A DNA stretch of 64,000 nt from Euryarchaeota archaeon (GCA_016207515.1 JACQPN010000002.1:138350-202349); one strand, 5' to 3'. Positions 10,104 to 18,259 are shown, counted from the first letter of the stretch. Notes: a model not told the origin generated them from the letters alone. Translations and numbers: made by a program.

Positions 10104-10112
10104 CTTAAATAC
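10104..10112 (+). promoter_or_regulatory. TATA box of the respiratory cluster
   Basis: CTTAAATAC is centred about 32 bases upstream of the ATG at 10140, in a locally AT-rich stretch between converging GC-rich sequence. It is likely to drive the six- or seven-gene Rieske/cytochrome b cluster. Confidence 0.6.
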
Positions 10113-10139
10113 CTCTATTAGAATCCGGGCCCGAGCACG

Positions 10140-11042
10140 ATGGCTTTCCACTCTTCACGCAACAGAAGCGTCCTCGTGACGGTCCTTCTCTTGGCGGCGG
10201 CCGTGGCGGTTGCCACGGACATCGAGGCGTTTTCAGGCGGATTGGACAGGCGGATCGACCCAGATCTCGTCGTCGGCTGTACGTGCCACAACAAACTTCC
10301 AAGTAGTGCAGTGAAGATCGGCCTCGAAGGCATCCCAGCGAACTACACGATCGGCGACAAGTACACCCAGAAGACCTACCCGATCAACATCTCCATCCTC
10401 TCTGGCGGGCCCGACGTAGCGCCGGGAAAGGCTCAAGGCGGGTTCAACCTCAACGTGTCCGCGGGAAGACTCCAGGTGCCCAAGGACGCCAAAGACGTCC
10501 AGATAATGGAGATCACGAACGATGCGACGCAGACCCCGGCGGGGAACAAGCAGCGCTCGTGGATGGTCGAGTGGGTCGCCCCGGCCGCCCCGAGCGGCCC
10601 CGTCGAATTCATCCTCACGGTGAACGCCGTGAACGGGAACGGCGTGCAGGACGAGGAGGGTAAGACCCCCGAAGTCGGCACCGCCCAACAAGACGCTTGG
10701 AACCGCGTCATCCTCATATCGGAGGGCTCGGGCGCCGCGGCCGCCGGCGGGCACGCGGGCGGCGGCATCCCCGTGAACGAGATCGGCGTCACCTGGCACG
10801 CCCACTGGGTCGGCGTCGCGTCATTCTTGGCGCTTTTCGTCCTCTATGTGTTCACTTTCTTCATCCTCCGGTACGGTGAATCGAAGCATGCGACCGATCA
10901 CCGCGACAGGAGCGAGGGCGCTTCGAAGGGCGCCGGGTCCGTCGTCACCGACGCGAAGACGAACAAGCTCCTCATGTGGATGGCGATAATCGCTGCGATT
11001 CTCATCGCACTCGAGATCGCGTTCGCTTCAAAGCTCATATAG
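10140..11042 (+). CDS. Membrane-anchored reeler-like (choice-of-anchor V type) protein with a CTCH motif
   Basis: A 300-residue protein with a signal peptide (first ~30 residues), then GCTCHNKLPSS and a beta-rich domain. The domain ends in a tryptophan/proline stretch followed by FILTVNAVNGNG, the pattern of reeler-like 'choice-of-anchor V' domains, which often begin with a CxxCH haem-like motif. Here the motif is CxCH, one residue short of a c-type haem site. Two membrane segments follow (about 222-245 and 278-298). It opens the cluster containing Rieske protein and cytochrome b, so a role in electron transfer or in anchoring the complex is plausible but unproven. Confidence 0.6.
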   Translation: MAFHSSRNRSVLVTVLLLAAAVAVATDIEAFSGGLDRRIDPDLVVGCTCHNKLPSSAVKIGLEGIPANYTIGDKYTQKTYPINISILSGGPDVAPGKAQGGFNLNVSAGRLQVPKDAKDVQIMEITNDATQTPAGNKQRSWMVEWVAPAAPSGPVEFILTVNAVNGNGVQDEEGKTPEVGTAQQDAWNRVILISEGSGAAAAGGHAGGGIPVNEIGVTWHAHWVGVASFLALFVLYVFTFFILRYGESKHATDHRDRSEGASKGAGSVVTDAKTNKLLMWMAIIAAILIALEIAFASKLI

Positions 11043-11053
11043 GAGGAACGGAA

Positions 11054-11365
11054 ATGGCCGCTACCCAACGCACGATCAAGAAGGGGCCGCAACAGGGCGA
11101 CGTGACACGCTCGGAAGCGGCGACGGAGCCCCCGTCGGTCGCCGTCGCCATCGTCCTCCTGTCCATAATCGTCCTCTACTTCTCCGTCGCCTTCATAATA
11201 GGCCTCTTCGCGGGTGGGAACACCATCGCCACCCAACAGGTCCTGGCGCTCGACCTCGGTGGCGCCTTTATCGGCATGGCGTTCATCCTTTCACTTTACA
11301 GGCGCTACTTCCTTCCAGACGTCATGGTAGTGAAGAAGCGACGCGACAAGTACGAAGACTTGTGA
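11054..11365 (+). CDS. Small two-TM membrane protein of the cytochrome b cluster
   Basis: A 103-residue protein with a polar N-terminal ~35 residues, two membrane segments (about 35-58 and 65-85) and a basic C-terminus (VVKKRRDKYEDL). The ATG at 11054 is preceded by a strong GGAGGAACGG ribosome binding site only 11 bases after the previous stop codon, which fixes the start. Its place in the cluster makes it a candidate accessory subunit of the quinol-oxidising complex; no named family is recognised. Confidence 0.72.
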   Translation: MAATQRTIKKGPQQGDVTRSEAATEPPSVAVAIVLLSIIVLYFSVAFIIGLFAGGNTIATQQVLALDLGGAFIGMAFILSLYRRYFLPDVMVVKKRRDKYEDL

Positions 11366-11413
11366 CCGTGCATGATGCCCGGTCGGAAGGCCACGTGAGC
11401 AGTATGGGCCGTA

Positions 11414-12316
11414 ATGGAGCGGCCTTCAAAGGCGGAACCGACGAAAGATGGACATGAAGGGCTTGGGACCAAGATGAGCATCGACCCCGAACTGGACTCT
11501 GAAGGCGGAAAGGGAGGAAAGATCTCCCGTCGGGCCTTCGTCAAGGGTGCGATGGGTGTAGCGGCGCTTGGAGCCACCGGTGCGACCGCGGCGGCCATCC
11601 TCAACCCGTTCTCCGTCCAAAAGGGCGGTTCCTCGGTGGTCGTCCCGTTCATCGGCGCGAAAAAGGTGAGCGGTCCGGCGCCTCAAGGGATACCGCAACT
11701 TCCTCTCAAGATCAACGGCGCGGGCGAGGTCGAGGGCGTCCCAACCGACGGAAAGACGAATTTCCTCGACTGGTTCAAGTACTGCGGCCACGACGCCGCG
11801 CCTGGCCTTCAGGAAAGTTACAGCGCCGGCGACAACGTGCTCGAATACTTCCTCACCGAGGAGAAGGTCGTCTCCATCCCGGATTCCGGTTTCGAGTTCT
11901 GGTACAAGTCAAAGCTCGGCTCCCGTGTCCTCGCCTCGGATTTCGATGGGCCGCTGAGTGCCACCGGTGTGGGAAAGGGCGCCGCCGTCAAGTGGCGTAG
12001 CAAAGGCCAGACCGGGAACAACATCATCACCGCCATCATCGTGAAAGTCGACCCCTCGAAGCTCAATTTCGAGCCCGCCGGGATCAAGAACGGTTTCCTC
12101 GCAGGGACACCTGGACTTCCGGACAAGAGCGGGAGCCTCATGGCTTTCGTCTCGTTCTGCAAGCACTTCTGCTGCGTCCCCGGCTACCACGAATCGAAGA
12201 CGGCGGCCTCCCAGGGATTCTCGGACAAGCTCTTCTGCACCTGCCACTTCTCGGTCTATGACCCCGTCACCATCAAGGCATACGACCTTGTCCGCACCGT
12301 GGAGGACGGACACTGA
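11414..12316 (+). CDS. Rieske iron-sulfur protein
   Basis: A 300-residue protein with a twin-arginine-like signal (SRRAFVKGAMG) followed by an alanine-rich membrane segment. The Rieske cluster site is split into CKHFCC (Cys249, His251) and CTCHFS (Cys275, His278); Cys254 and Cys277 can form the usual disulfide. The 21-residue spacing is normal for respiratory Rieske proteins. It would carry electrons from quinol at cytochrome b to a high-potential acceptor on the outside of the membrane. The start could be 11414 or the ATG at 11474. The stop overlaps the cytochrome b ATG by one base. Confidence 0.92.
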   Translation: MERPSKAEPTKDGHEGLGTKMSIDPELDSEGGKGGKISRRAFVKGAMGVAALGATGATAAAILNPFSVQKGGSSVVVPFIGAKKVSGPAPQGIPQLPLKINGAGEVEGVPTDGKTNFLDWFKYCGHDAAPGLQESYSAGDNVLEYFLTEEKVVSIPDSGFEFWYKSKLGSRVLASDFDGPLSATGVGKGAAVKWRSKGQTGNNIITAIIVKVDPSKLNFEPAGIKNGFLAGTPGLPDKSGSLMAFVSFCKHFCCVPGYHESKTAASQGFSDKLFCTCHFSVYDPVTIKAYDLVRTVEDGH

Positions 12317-13122
12317 TGGCGACCACCACGAAGGAAGCACAAGTCGCGACGACGCGTGTCTACAGGAAGGTCACCCTTTTCGAGAAAGCCTTCCTCATCA
12401 CGTTCGCTTGGCTCGACGAGCGATTGCGCATCAGGGCCTACATGGACGATCTCAGGGACTTCTACTACGGGCTCAACATGCAGTTCCCGCGTAGCCACAC
12501 CGAGAAGTACAAGCTCCGCTCCATCTGGTACTGGTACCCCCTGTATTCCTTCGGAAGCATCTCGTTCATCGCCTTCATAGTCGCGACCGTCTCGGGGATA
12601 GTCTTGGCGCTCTACTACATCCCGTCAACGGCCCCGAAGACCGTGATGGGCTTCGAGGCGTCCGAGGCCTGGGGCTCGGTCGTCGACATAATGATCAACG
12701 TGCCGTTCGGTTTCATGATCCGCGCGATACACTTCTGGTCGGCGATGATAATGGTGGCAGCTGTCGTGCTCCACATGATACGCGTCTATTTCACGCAGGC
12801 CTACAAGAAGCCCCGCGAACTGAACTGGCTCATAGGTGTCGGGCTCTTCGGCGTGACCATCCTTCTCGGCTACTCCGGGTACCTTCTTCCCTGGAGCCAG
12901 TTGAGCTTCTGGGCCGGCCGCATCGGCCTTGAGATGTCGCTTGCCTCTCCCGTGATCGGGAATTGGCTCGCCGGGATGCTTTTTGGCGGGCTCGAGTTGA
13001 GCCAGGCCACGGTCACGAGGATGTATGTCCTCCACATCTTCCTCCTCCCGGCCGTCGCTTTCGGCCTCATGATACTGCACATGACGCTCGTTTGGATGCA
13101 AGGCATCGCGGAGCCGCATTGA
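12316..13122 (+). CDS. Cytochrome b, N-terminal (b6-like) subunit
   Basis: A 268-residue membrane protein with four core helices. The haem ligand pairs are His139/His153 (13 residues between) and His240/His255 (14 between). The 14-residue spacing in the second pair is the cytochrome b6 pattern rather than the mitochondrial bc1 one. A GYSGYLLPWSQ motif lies between helices at the quinol site. It binds two b haems in the quinol-oxidising complex with the Rieske protein encoded just upstream. The C-terminal half is a separate gene downstream, as in b6f-type complexes. Confidence 0.93.
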   Translation: MATTTKEAQVATTRVYRKVTLFEKAFLITFAWLDERLRIRAYMDDLRDFYYGLNMQFPRSHTEKYKLRSIWYWYPLYSFGSISFIAFIVATVSGIVLALYYIPSTAPKTVMGFEASEAWGSVVDIMINVPFGFMIRAIHFWSAMIMVAAVVLHMIRVYFTQAYKKPRELNWLIGVGLFGVTILLGYSGYLLPWSQLSFWAGRIGLEMSLASPVIGNWLAGMLFGGLELSQATVTRMYVLHIFLLPAVAFGLMILHMTLVWMQGIAEPH

Positions 13123-13123
13123 C

Positions 13124-13270
13124 ATGACCATGGACGCCACGCCCCGGGACGTAAGCGCGAAGCGCCCGAAGGCAGCGGTGGCTTCCATTCCCCGCGTGTC
13201 GAGCGGCGGATCCTCGTCACAGATCACCATCGTGCGCCGGCTTGAGGCGCGGGGGACGGTGTCCCTATGA
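13124..13270 (+). CDS. Small ORF between the two cytochrome b genes
   Basis: An ATG one base after the cytochrome b stop opens 48 codons whose TGA overlaps the next gene's ATG (ATGA). The peptide (MTMDATPRDVSAKRP...) is polar, basic and not membrane-like. The tight fit on both sides suggests it is translated and couples the halves of cytochrome b. Chance is possible, since GC-rich frames stay open easily. No family is recognised. Confidence 0.4.
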   Translation: MTMDATPRDVSAKRPKAAVASIPRVSSGGSSSQITIVRRLEARGTVSL

Positions 13271-13971
13271 GCCTCTCCGAGCTCACGATGGAATACCTGA
13301 AGGACGCGAAGGCCATCGAGGCGGACAAACGCTCGAAGAAGCGTTACCGCGCCGTCGAAGGCCACCCGTTCTGGCCACACGAGGTCGTTCGCGACAGCGC
13401 GATGTTGTTCTTCTTCATGGGGATAATAATGGTGCTTTGCGCCCTCACGCCTTATTACCTCGAAGCACCGGCGAACCCGGCGGGGCAGCCCGAGGTGATC
13501 CTTCCTGACTGGTACCTCCTTTGGTCGTACGGCCTTCTCAAACCAGGGGTCGCGATCCCGATAACATTCGGTGAGACGGAACTCGTGAGCGGGAAACTCA
13601 TGGGGATCCTCCTCAACATGGTGTTCGTAGGCATCCTCGCGGTCATCCCCTTCATCGATCGGGGAAAGAGCAAGCGGCCCGTCGAGTCTCCCTTCCAGGC
13701 GGCCTTCGGGATAGCGGGGCTGGTGTTCACCTTCATGGTGACGTTGTACTCGATCAACGGCGTCGTCTACGTCGAGTACGCAAAACCCATCTATCCAGGC
13801 ATCCCGACATATGGTACGGATATCCTAGTCCCCGAGGTGTCGCTGCTCGCTTGGCTCGTCTGGACGCTGCCAGTCGTCTTCTTCGCGATCACCTACATGG
13901 GACTCAAGAAGGTCCAGAGGTTGGGCGGCTACGAGTTCAACCTGAACAGGACGTATTACAAGGTAAGGTAG
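13267..13971 (+). CDS. Cytochrome b, C-terminal (subunit IV-like) protein
   Basis: A 234-residue protein with a soluble N-terminus of ~45 residues, then three to four membrane segments. The stretch EVILPDWYLLWSYGLLKP matches the conserved PEWY region of cytochrome b/subunit IV (here PDWY), part of the quinol-oxidation site. Together with the b6-like subunit it makes a complete cytochrome b. The ATG at 13267 overlaps the stop of the small ORF upstream. The N-terminus also carries HPFWPHE before the first helix, as in many prokaryotic C-terminal cytochrome b proteins. Confidence 0.9.
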   Translation: MSLSELTMEYLKDAKAIEADKRSKKRYRAVEGHPFWPHEVVRDSAMLFFFMGIIMVLCALTPYYLEAPANPAGQPEVILPDWYLLWSYGLLKPGVAIPITFGETELVSGKLMGILLNMVFVGILAVIPFIDRGKSKRPVESPFQAAFGIAGLVFTFMVTLYSINGVVYVEYAKPIYPGIPTYGTDILVPEVSLLAWLVWTLPVVFFAITYMGLKKVQRLGGYEFNLNRTYYKVR

Positions 13972-13987
13972 ACGGGACCATGGCGCG

Positions 13988-14509
13988 ATGAGCCAAAAGG
14001 TCTCCCCCGAGTCGTTCAAACGCCTCGTCCGTTTCGCGCAACTGTTCGGCGCCGTCCTCTTCGCGCTCGGTCTTGACAATTCCTTCGGCATCACCCACGT
14101 CTTCCCCGTCAATCTCCCCTTGGGGCTTTCGCTTCTTGTGGCCGGGATAGGCGTGAGCGTCATCCCGGTCTTTTTCGAGACCGAAGGGTACGGCCGCACG
14201 CAAAAGACCGGTTTTCTTGGAAAGAAGGTCTGGATCGACGAGTCCGAAGCGCTCAAGGACGCGCGCCCTGCGGTGACACTCTACGTGAGAAGCGAGTGTG
14301 CCCTCTGCGGGGAGGCCGCGACGCTTCTTGAGGCGCTTCAGAAGGAATTCGTCTTCGACATTTTGGAAGTGGACGTCGATTCCGACCCGGCGCTCATGCG
14401 ACAGTACGGTGACCTCGTCCCCGTCGGGGTCCTACGTGGTGAAGAGATCTTCCGGCTGCGCGCCGAGGTCAAGCCCCTGCGCAAAGCGTTGAAGCGCCGC
14501 TTGCTGTAG
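13988..14509 (+). CDS. Membrane protein with C-terminal glutaredoxin/thioredoxin-like domain
   Basis: A 173-residue protein. Two membrane segments lie at about residues 15-35 and 40-62. A cytoplasmic thioredoxin-fold domain (about 95-173) begins with VTLYVRSECALCGEAATLL, a CxxC active site of the DUF836/glutaredoxin-like type, and continues with an FDILEVDVDSDP strand. It is the last gene of the cytochrome b cluster and could maintain thiols or assist cofactor assembly of the Rieske complex. That role is inferred from position only. Confidence 0.75.
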   Translation: MSQKVSPESFKRLVRFAQLFGAVLFALGLDNSFGITHVFPVNLPLGLSLLVAGIGVSVIPVFFETEGYGRTQKTGFLGKKVWIDESEALKDARPAVTLYVRSECALCGEAATLLEALQKEFVFDILEVDVDSDPALMRQYGDLVPVGVLRGEEIFRLRAEVKPLRKALKRRLL

Positions 14510-14589
14510 GCGTCACGCTCCACGACCGGGAAAGCGCGCCACGCGTTTTGGAAAGAACCTCTCCGACGTAAGGCGGCGGAGGTGTCGCG

Positions 14590-15747
14590 TCATCGCTTGC
14601 GCCCAAGCGACAGGGCCAGCGCGACGGAGAGGGCGAGCGCGCCGAACTCCGGGCCGGGCGCGGGTCTTGTCCCGTCGCCACCCTCCAGGTCCTTCGCGCC
14701 GTCTGATTCCCTGACCGTCGTTTGTGGGTCTCCAGGCGGTCCCTTGACGGGCACGTTCACGACGACCTGGTCGCCCCCGCCGGTGACGGTGACCGTGAGG
14801 TTCTGGCTGGCGCTTGATATGACGGGAGTACTCACCTCGAGGCTGAACTGGCCGGTGGAGATGCTCGATGAGATAAGCGTAAGGGCGCCGATCCGCGCTT
14901 GGATCTCGAAATGTCCGGCCGCGCCGCTCGTGAGCGTCCCTTCGAGGTAGAACACGTCGCCCGAGAGGACGGTCCCGGGTTCCGGCTTCGTCACCACGAG
15001 TTCGATGTCGCCGGAGCCACCTGATGTCCCCGTGTGCAGTTCGTCTTCCCCCTCGCCCTCGGCGACGAGGACGACCGTCGATGTCGCGGCATCGGAAATC
15101 GCGCGGCCATCGCTTGCAACGACGCGGATCGGGACTACGCCGCGTTCGAAGAGCGCGTTATGCACGTCGAGACGCCAGGTCTCCGAGCCGGTGGCGATAC
15201 GTGTCGGGCCGTTTCCGATGGTGACGCTCACCGTGAGCGGGTCGCCGTCGACATCCTCGGCCGTGCCCCGTATCGTGAAATTGCGGCTCAACTTGGCCCC
15301 GTCACGGGGTGAAGCGATGACGACGCGCGGGGCAGTGTTAGGTGCGAGCATGGTGAAGTTCCCGTTCGCGTAATCGACGCCGTTACTCGTGCCGTTCGCC
15401 GCCGTCACTTGGAGCCTCACCTGGCACAGGGGGCCGCCGTTGCAACCGTTCTTCTTGTAACTGTGGTTGTTCAGCGGCCCGCCCGCCCCGCCCGTACCGT
15501 CGCCCCAGAACCAGTTGTAGTACAATGGCCGACCGTACGGGTCGTAACTCGCGGAGGCGTCCACGTGGAGTTCGAGTCCGTCCGCCTCGCCCGCAAACGT
15601 CGCCACTGGCACTTCGACAGCATGGGTACCGCCCGTATGCGTGACACCGATCCCCCCCGGTGAGATCGCTCCAGCGAACGACGAAACGCATGAGGCGGCC
15701 ACCAAGACAGCGACGATGGAGGCACGGGAAGGGGGTCTTCTTGCCAT
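14590..15747 (-). CDS. Secreted surface protein with PEF-CTERM-like tail
   Basis: A 385-residue protein with a signal peptide (first ~28 residues) and several beta-sandwich domains resembling PKD/cadherin-like repeats (WFWGDGTGG near residue 65 and FTIRGTAEDVDGDP near 160). The C-terminus reads GPEFGALALSVALALSLGRKR: a PEF tripeptide, a hydrophobic stretch and basic residues. This resembles the PEF-CTERM sorting tail processed by archaeosortases. The ATG at 15747 was chosen because it directly precedes MARRPPSRA and the signal sequence. Likely exposed on the cell surface; ligand unknown. Confidence 0.7.
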   Translation of the reverse strand: MARRPPSRASIVAVLVAASCVSSFAGAISPGGIGVTHTGGTHAVEVPVATFAGEADGLELHVDASASYDPYGRPLYYNWFWGDGTGGAGGPLNNHSYKKNGCNGGPLCQVRLQVTAANGTSNGVDYANGNFTMLAPNTAPRVVIASPRDGAKLSRNFTIRGTAEDVDGDPLTVSVTIGNGPTRIATGSETWRLDVHNALFERGVVPIRVVASDGRAISDAATSTVVLVAEGEGEDELHTGTSGGSGDIELVVTKPEPGTVLSGDVFYLEGTLTSGAAGHFEIQARIGALTLISSSISTGQFSLEVSTPVISSASQNLTVTVTGGGDQVVVNVPVKGPPGDPQTTVRESDGAKDLEGGDGTRPAPGPEFGALALSVALALSLGRKR

Positions 15748-15812
15748 TGTCCGTCGCTCCAAGAAGCGCCCTTCGCTTAACTTTTTCTCCCTTGGAAACC
15801 ACTTCCCGAACC

Positions 15813-15821
15813 CTTAAGTAC
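15813..15821 (+). promoter_or_regulatory. TATA box for fixC
   Basis: CTTAAGTAC is centred about 28 bases upstream of the fixC ATG at 15845, fitting a leaderless archaeal transcript. Confidence 0.55.
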
Positions 15822-15844
15822 CGATCTCCCGATGCGCCGTCAAC

Positions 15845-17152
15845 ATGCCGGACGAGAAGTTCGATTGCATCGTCGTCGGCGCCGGGTTGGCAGGCCTCGC
15901 GGCCGCCTACCAAATGGCGACGGACGGCCTCCAAGTGCTGGTCGTCGAGAAGGCGAAGGTGCCGGGCCAGAAGAACGTCTCGGGCGGCAGGATGTACTCG
16001 CACGCGCTCGCAAAGCTCATCCCGCGCTTCTGGGAGGAAGCCCCGGTGGAGCGGGCGGTGACCCGGGAAGGCGTCACGTTCATGACGCGTGAAAGCGCGT
16101 TCTCCATTGATTTCGAATCGAAGAAACTCGGCGACCTGCATAACTCCTACAACGTCCTTCGAACGAAGTTCGACGCGTGGTTCTCGGAAAAAGTGGCGGC
16201 TAGGGGCGCGATGATCATCCCGGGTGCTCGCATCGACCGGTTGCACATCGAGGACGGTCAGGTGAAAGGGGTCATCGCCGGATCCGACAAGCTCCTTGCC
16301 GATTCCGTCGTCCTTGCCGAGGGCGCGAACCCGCTCCTTGCCGAACAGGCCGGACTCAAACCGCCGTTGAAGCCCCATCAGACGGCCGTCGGCGTCAAGG
16401 AAGTGATCAAGCTCGGTGCCGACGTGATCAACGACCGGTTCAGGTTGGGAATGGATGAGGGCATGGCGCAGGTCTTCGTCGGCGCCCCCACGTCGGGGCT
16501 TCCAGGGGGCGGTTTCCTCTACACCAACAGGGACTCCGTATCGCTCGGCATCGTGATGCCTATCGATTCCGCGATGGGCTTCGAGCATGCTCGCGATAAG
16601 AGAAGGCAGGTGCCGGAACTCGTCGAGGACTTCAGGACGCACCCGTACCTTGCGAAACTCCTTCGAGGAGGCGAGGTCGTCGAGTACAGCGCCCACATGG
16701 TGCCCGAAGGCGGCTACCGCCAAGTGCCGAAGGTCCTGGCCCACAACGGGGCGCTCTTGACGGGCGACAGCGCGGGGTTCGTCATCAACGCAGGCCTCAC
16801 TTTCCGCGGCATGGACCTCGCCATCGAATCGGGGCGCATCGCCGGCGTCGCCGTGAAAAGGGCGAAAGACAAGGGCGATTTCACGCGAGGCGGCCTCAAG
16901 GAATACGAACGCCTCCTGAAGCAGAGCTTCGTGCTCAAAGACATGAAGCGTTTCAGGAACGCGCCGGGTTTCCTTTCAAACCCCAGGATGTACACGACCT
17001 ACCCGGAGATGATCTCGGACCTCTTCGAGACGCTCTTCACGGTCGACGGGGAGAAGCACCTGTCAAGGAAAGAGGTGCGGCAGGTCTTGATGAGGCACGT
17101 AAGCCCTGTTACCCTCGCTATGGACGCTTTGAAGGGGGTGCGCTCGCTGTGA
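15845..17152 (+). CDS. fixC: FixC-like electron-transfer flavoprotein:quinone oxidoreductase
   Basis: A 435-residue FAD protein beginning with an FAD-binding Rossmann motif (VVGAGLAGLAAAYQMA, residues ~10-25) and a KVPGQKNVSGGRMYSHAL stretch typical of FixC/geranylgeranyl-reductase-type flavoproteins. A second FAD motif LLTGDSAGFVINAG near residue 307 completes the site. FixC proteins pass electrons from an electron-transfer flavoprotein to quinone through the FixX ferredoxin, which is encoded next. FixA and FixB are not in this window. Together with the upstream quinol-oxidising complex this suggests quinone-linked electron flow. Confidence 0.88.
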   Translation: MPDEKFDCIVVGAGLAGLAAAYQMATDGLQVLVVEKAKVPGQKNVSGGRMYSHALAKLIPRFWEEAPVERAVTREGVTFMTRESAFSIDFESKKLGDLHNSYNVLRTKFDAWFSEKVAARGAMIIPGARIDRLHIEDGQVKGVIAGSDKLLADSVVLAEGANPLLAEQAGLKPPLKPHQTAVGVKEVIKLGADVINDRFRLGMDEGMAQVFVGAPTSGLPGGGFLYTNRDSVSLGIVMPIDSAMGFEHARDKRRQVPELVEDFRTHPYLAKLLRGGEVVEYSAHMVPEGGYRQVPKVLAHNGALLTGDSAGFVINAGLTFRGMDLAIESGRIAGVAVKRAKDKGDFTRGGLKEYERLLKQSFVLKDMKRFRNAPGFLSNPRMYTTYPEMISDLFETLFTVDGEKHLSRKEVRQVLMRHVSPVTLAMDALKGVRSL

Positions 17153-17227
17153 TCGTGGCCAGCCTGGTGCATGTCCTGAGTCCGCGCCTCCGTCCGCGCG
17201 TCACCCAATGCCCCGGAGGTCCTCGCC

Positions 17228-17533
17228 ATGGGCCTTGCTGAACTCATGAAGCGCCTCTCCATAGAGGAGCGCTTGGGGACGACGGTCTTCGACCAGTTTG
17301 AGGAGCCGCACATCACGGTCGACAACCGCCTCTGTGTCGATTGCGTGGAGAAGCCGTGTCTCAACACGTGCCCTTCGCGCCTTTACACCCTTCACGAGGG
17401 CGTTCTCACGTTCCAGTACGAGGGGTGCGTCGAGTGCGGGACCTGCCGCGTCGTCTGCCACAACGGTGGGAACAAGGCGGTCCGGTGGACGTATCCGCAT
17501 GGGGGATTGGGGGTCAGGTACCGTGAAGGCTGA
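17228..17533 (+). CDS. fixX: FixX-like ferredoxin
   Basis: A 101-residue protein. Cys clusters CVDCVEKPCLNTC and CVECGTCRVVC give two cysteine groups as in FixX-type ferredoxins that partner FixC. The protein ends with PHGGLGVRYREG, equivalent to the glycine-rich end of known FixX proteins, so the TGA at 17531 is the true stop. It follows fixC with a 75-base gap. It would carry electrons between FixC flavin and quinone. The reading frame continues open after the stop into the biotin ligase. Confidence 0.88.
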   Translation: MGLAELMKRLSIEERLGTTVFDQFEEPHITVDNRLCVDCVEKPCLNTCPSRLYTLHEGVLTFQYEGCVECGTCRVVCHNGGNKAVRWTYPHGGLGVRYREG

Positions 17534-17551
17534 TTCCGGGCCGTTGGCGCG

Positions 17552-18259
17552 ATTGAAGCTCGGGGAAGGATAGCCACGGATTGGAGGATCGTCCGCCTCG
17601 GCTCGATCGATTCGACCAACGACGAGGCGAAGCGACTCGCCGAAAGCGGTGCAGTGCATGGCACGGTCGTCGTCGCCAGGGCACAAACGGCGGGCCGCGG
17701 CCGGGGGGCGAGACGCTGGCATTCACCCGAAGGCGGTCTTTGGTGTTCAGTGCTTTTGAGGGAAGTTCCGTCCGGCGTCTTGGTTCTCCCGATGGTGTTC
17801 GGCGTTGCCGCCGTTGACGCCGTGGAGAAGGCCGCGGGGAGGTCCTGCCGACTCAAGTGGCCAAACGACATCATGCTCGACGGCCGTAAACTCGGCGGCA
17901 TCCTCATAGAGCCGCGTTGGAAGGGCCCGGAGCTCGACTTTTGCGTGTGTGGCGTCGGGATGAACGTCAATAACCCGCCCATGGAACTGGAAGCGGGTCG
18001 CGAAAGTTCGAATCTGGCCGGGGCCACTACGCCCGACGAGTTGCTCGGGGCGCTCCTTGACGCCCTCGCCACCCGGCTATCGGAAAACGCGGCGGCCTTG
18101 AAAGCGGATTATGAGGTGACGTGCGAGACTTTCGGCAAGGATGTCGAGGTGCCGAGAACGTATGGAGGCGGCAGGGGCCGGGCCGTGGGCGTCGACATCG
18201 ACGGGAGGCTGATCGTCGATACCGGCGGGAGGCGTGTCGTCCTTTCATCGCTCGATTGA
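17552..18259 (+). CDS. birA: Biotin-protein ligase, start unclear
   Basis: The conserved frame reads WRIVRLGSIDSTNDEAKRLA, then QTAGRGRGARRW, then LKWPNDIMLDGRKLGGILIE, the catalytic biotin ligase signatures, with a short C-terminal domain. No N-terminal DNA-binding domain is present, so it is the monofunctional form that attaches biotin to carboxylase carriers. The problem is the start. The only standard start in frame, a GTG at 17654, would remove the essential DSTN motif. Between the fixX stop (17531) and that point only ATT (17552) and ATA (17570) are candidates. A TTG at 17581 behind GGGGAAGGA is in another frame. I list 17552 as the earliest possible start. Confidence 0.82.
   Translation: MEARGRIATDWRIVRLGSIDSTNDEAKRLAESGAVHGTVVVARAQTAGRGRGARRWHSPEGGLWCSVLLREVPSGVLVLPMVFGVAAVDAVEKAAGRSCRLKWPNDIMLDGRKLGGILIEPRWKGPELDFCVCGVGMNVNNPPMELEAGRESSNLAGATTPDELLGALLDALATRLSENAAALKADYEVTCETFGKDVEVPRTYGGGRGRAVGVDIDGRLIVDTGGRRVVLSSLD

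Noticed and set aside
15383-16744. 453-codon minus-strand frame opposite fixC
   Set aside because: Histidine/arginine-rich composition and overlap with both fixC and the surface protein gene; no domain.
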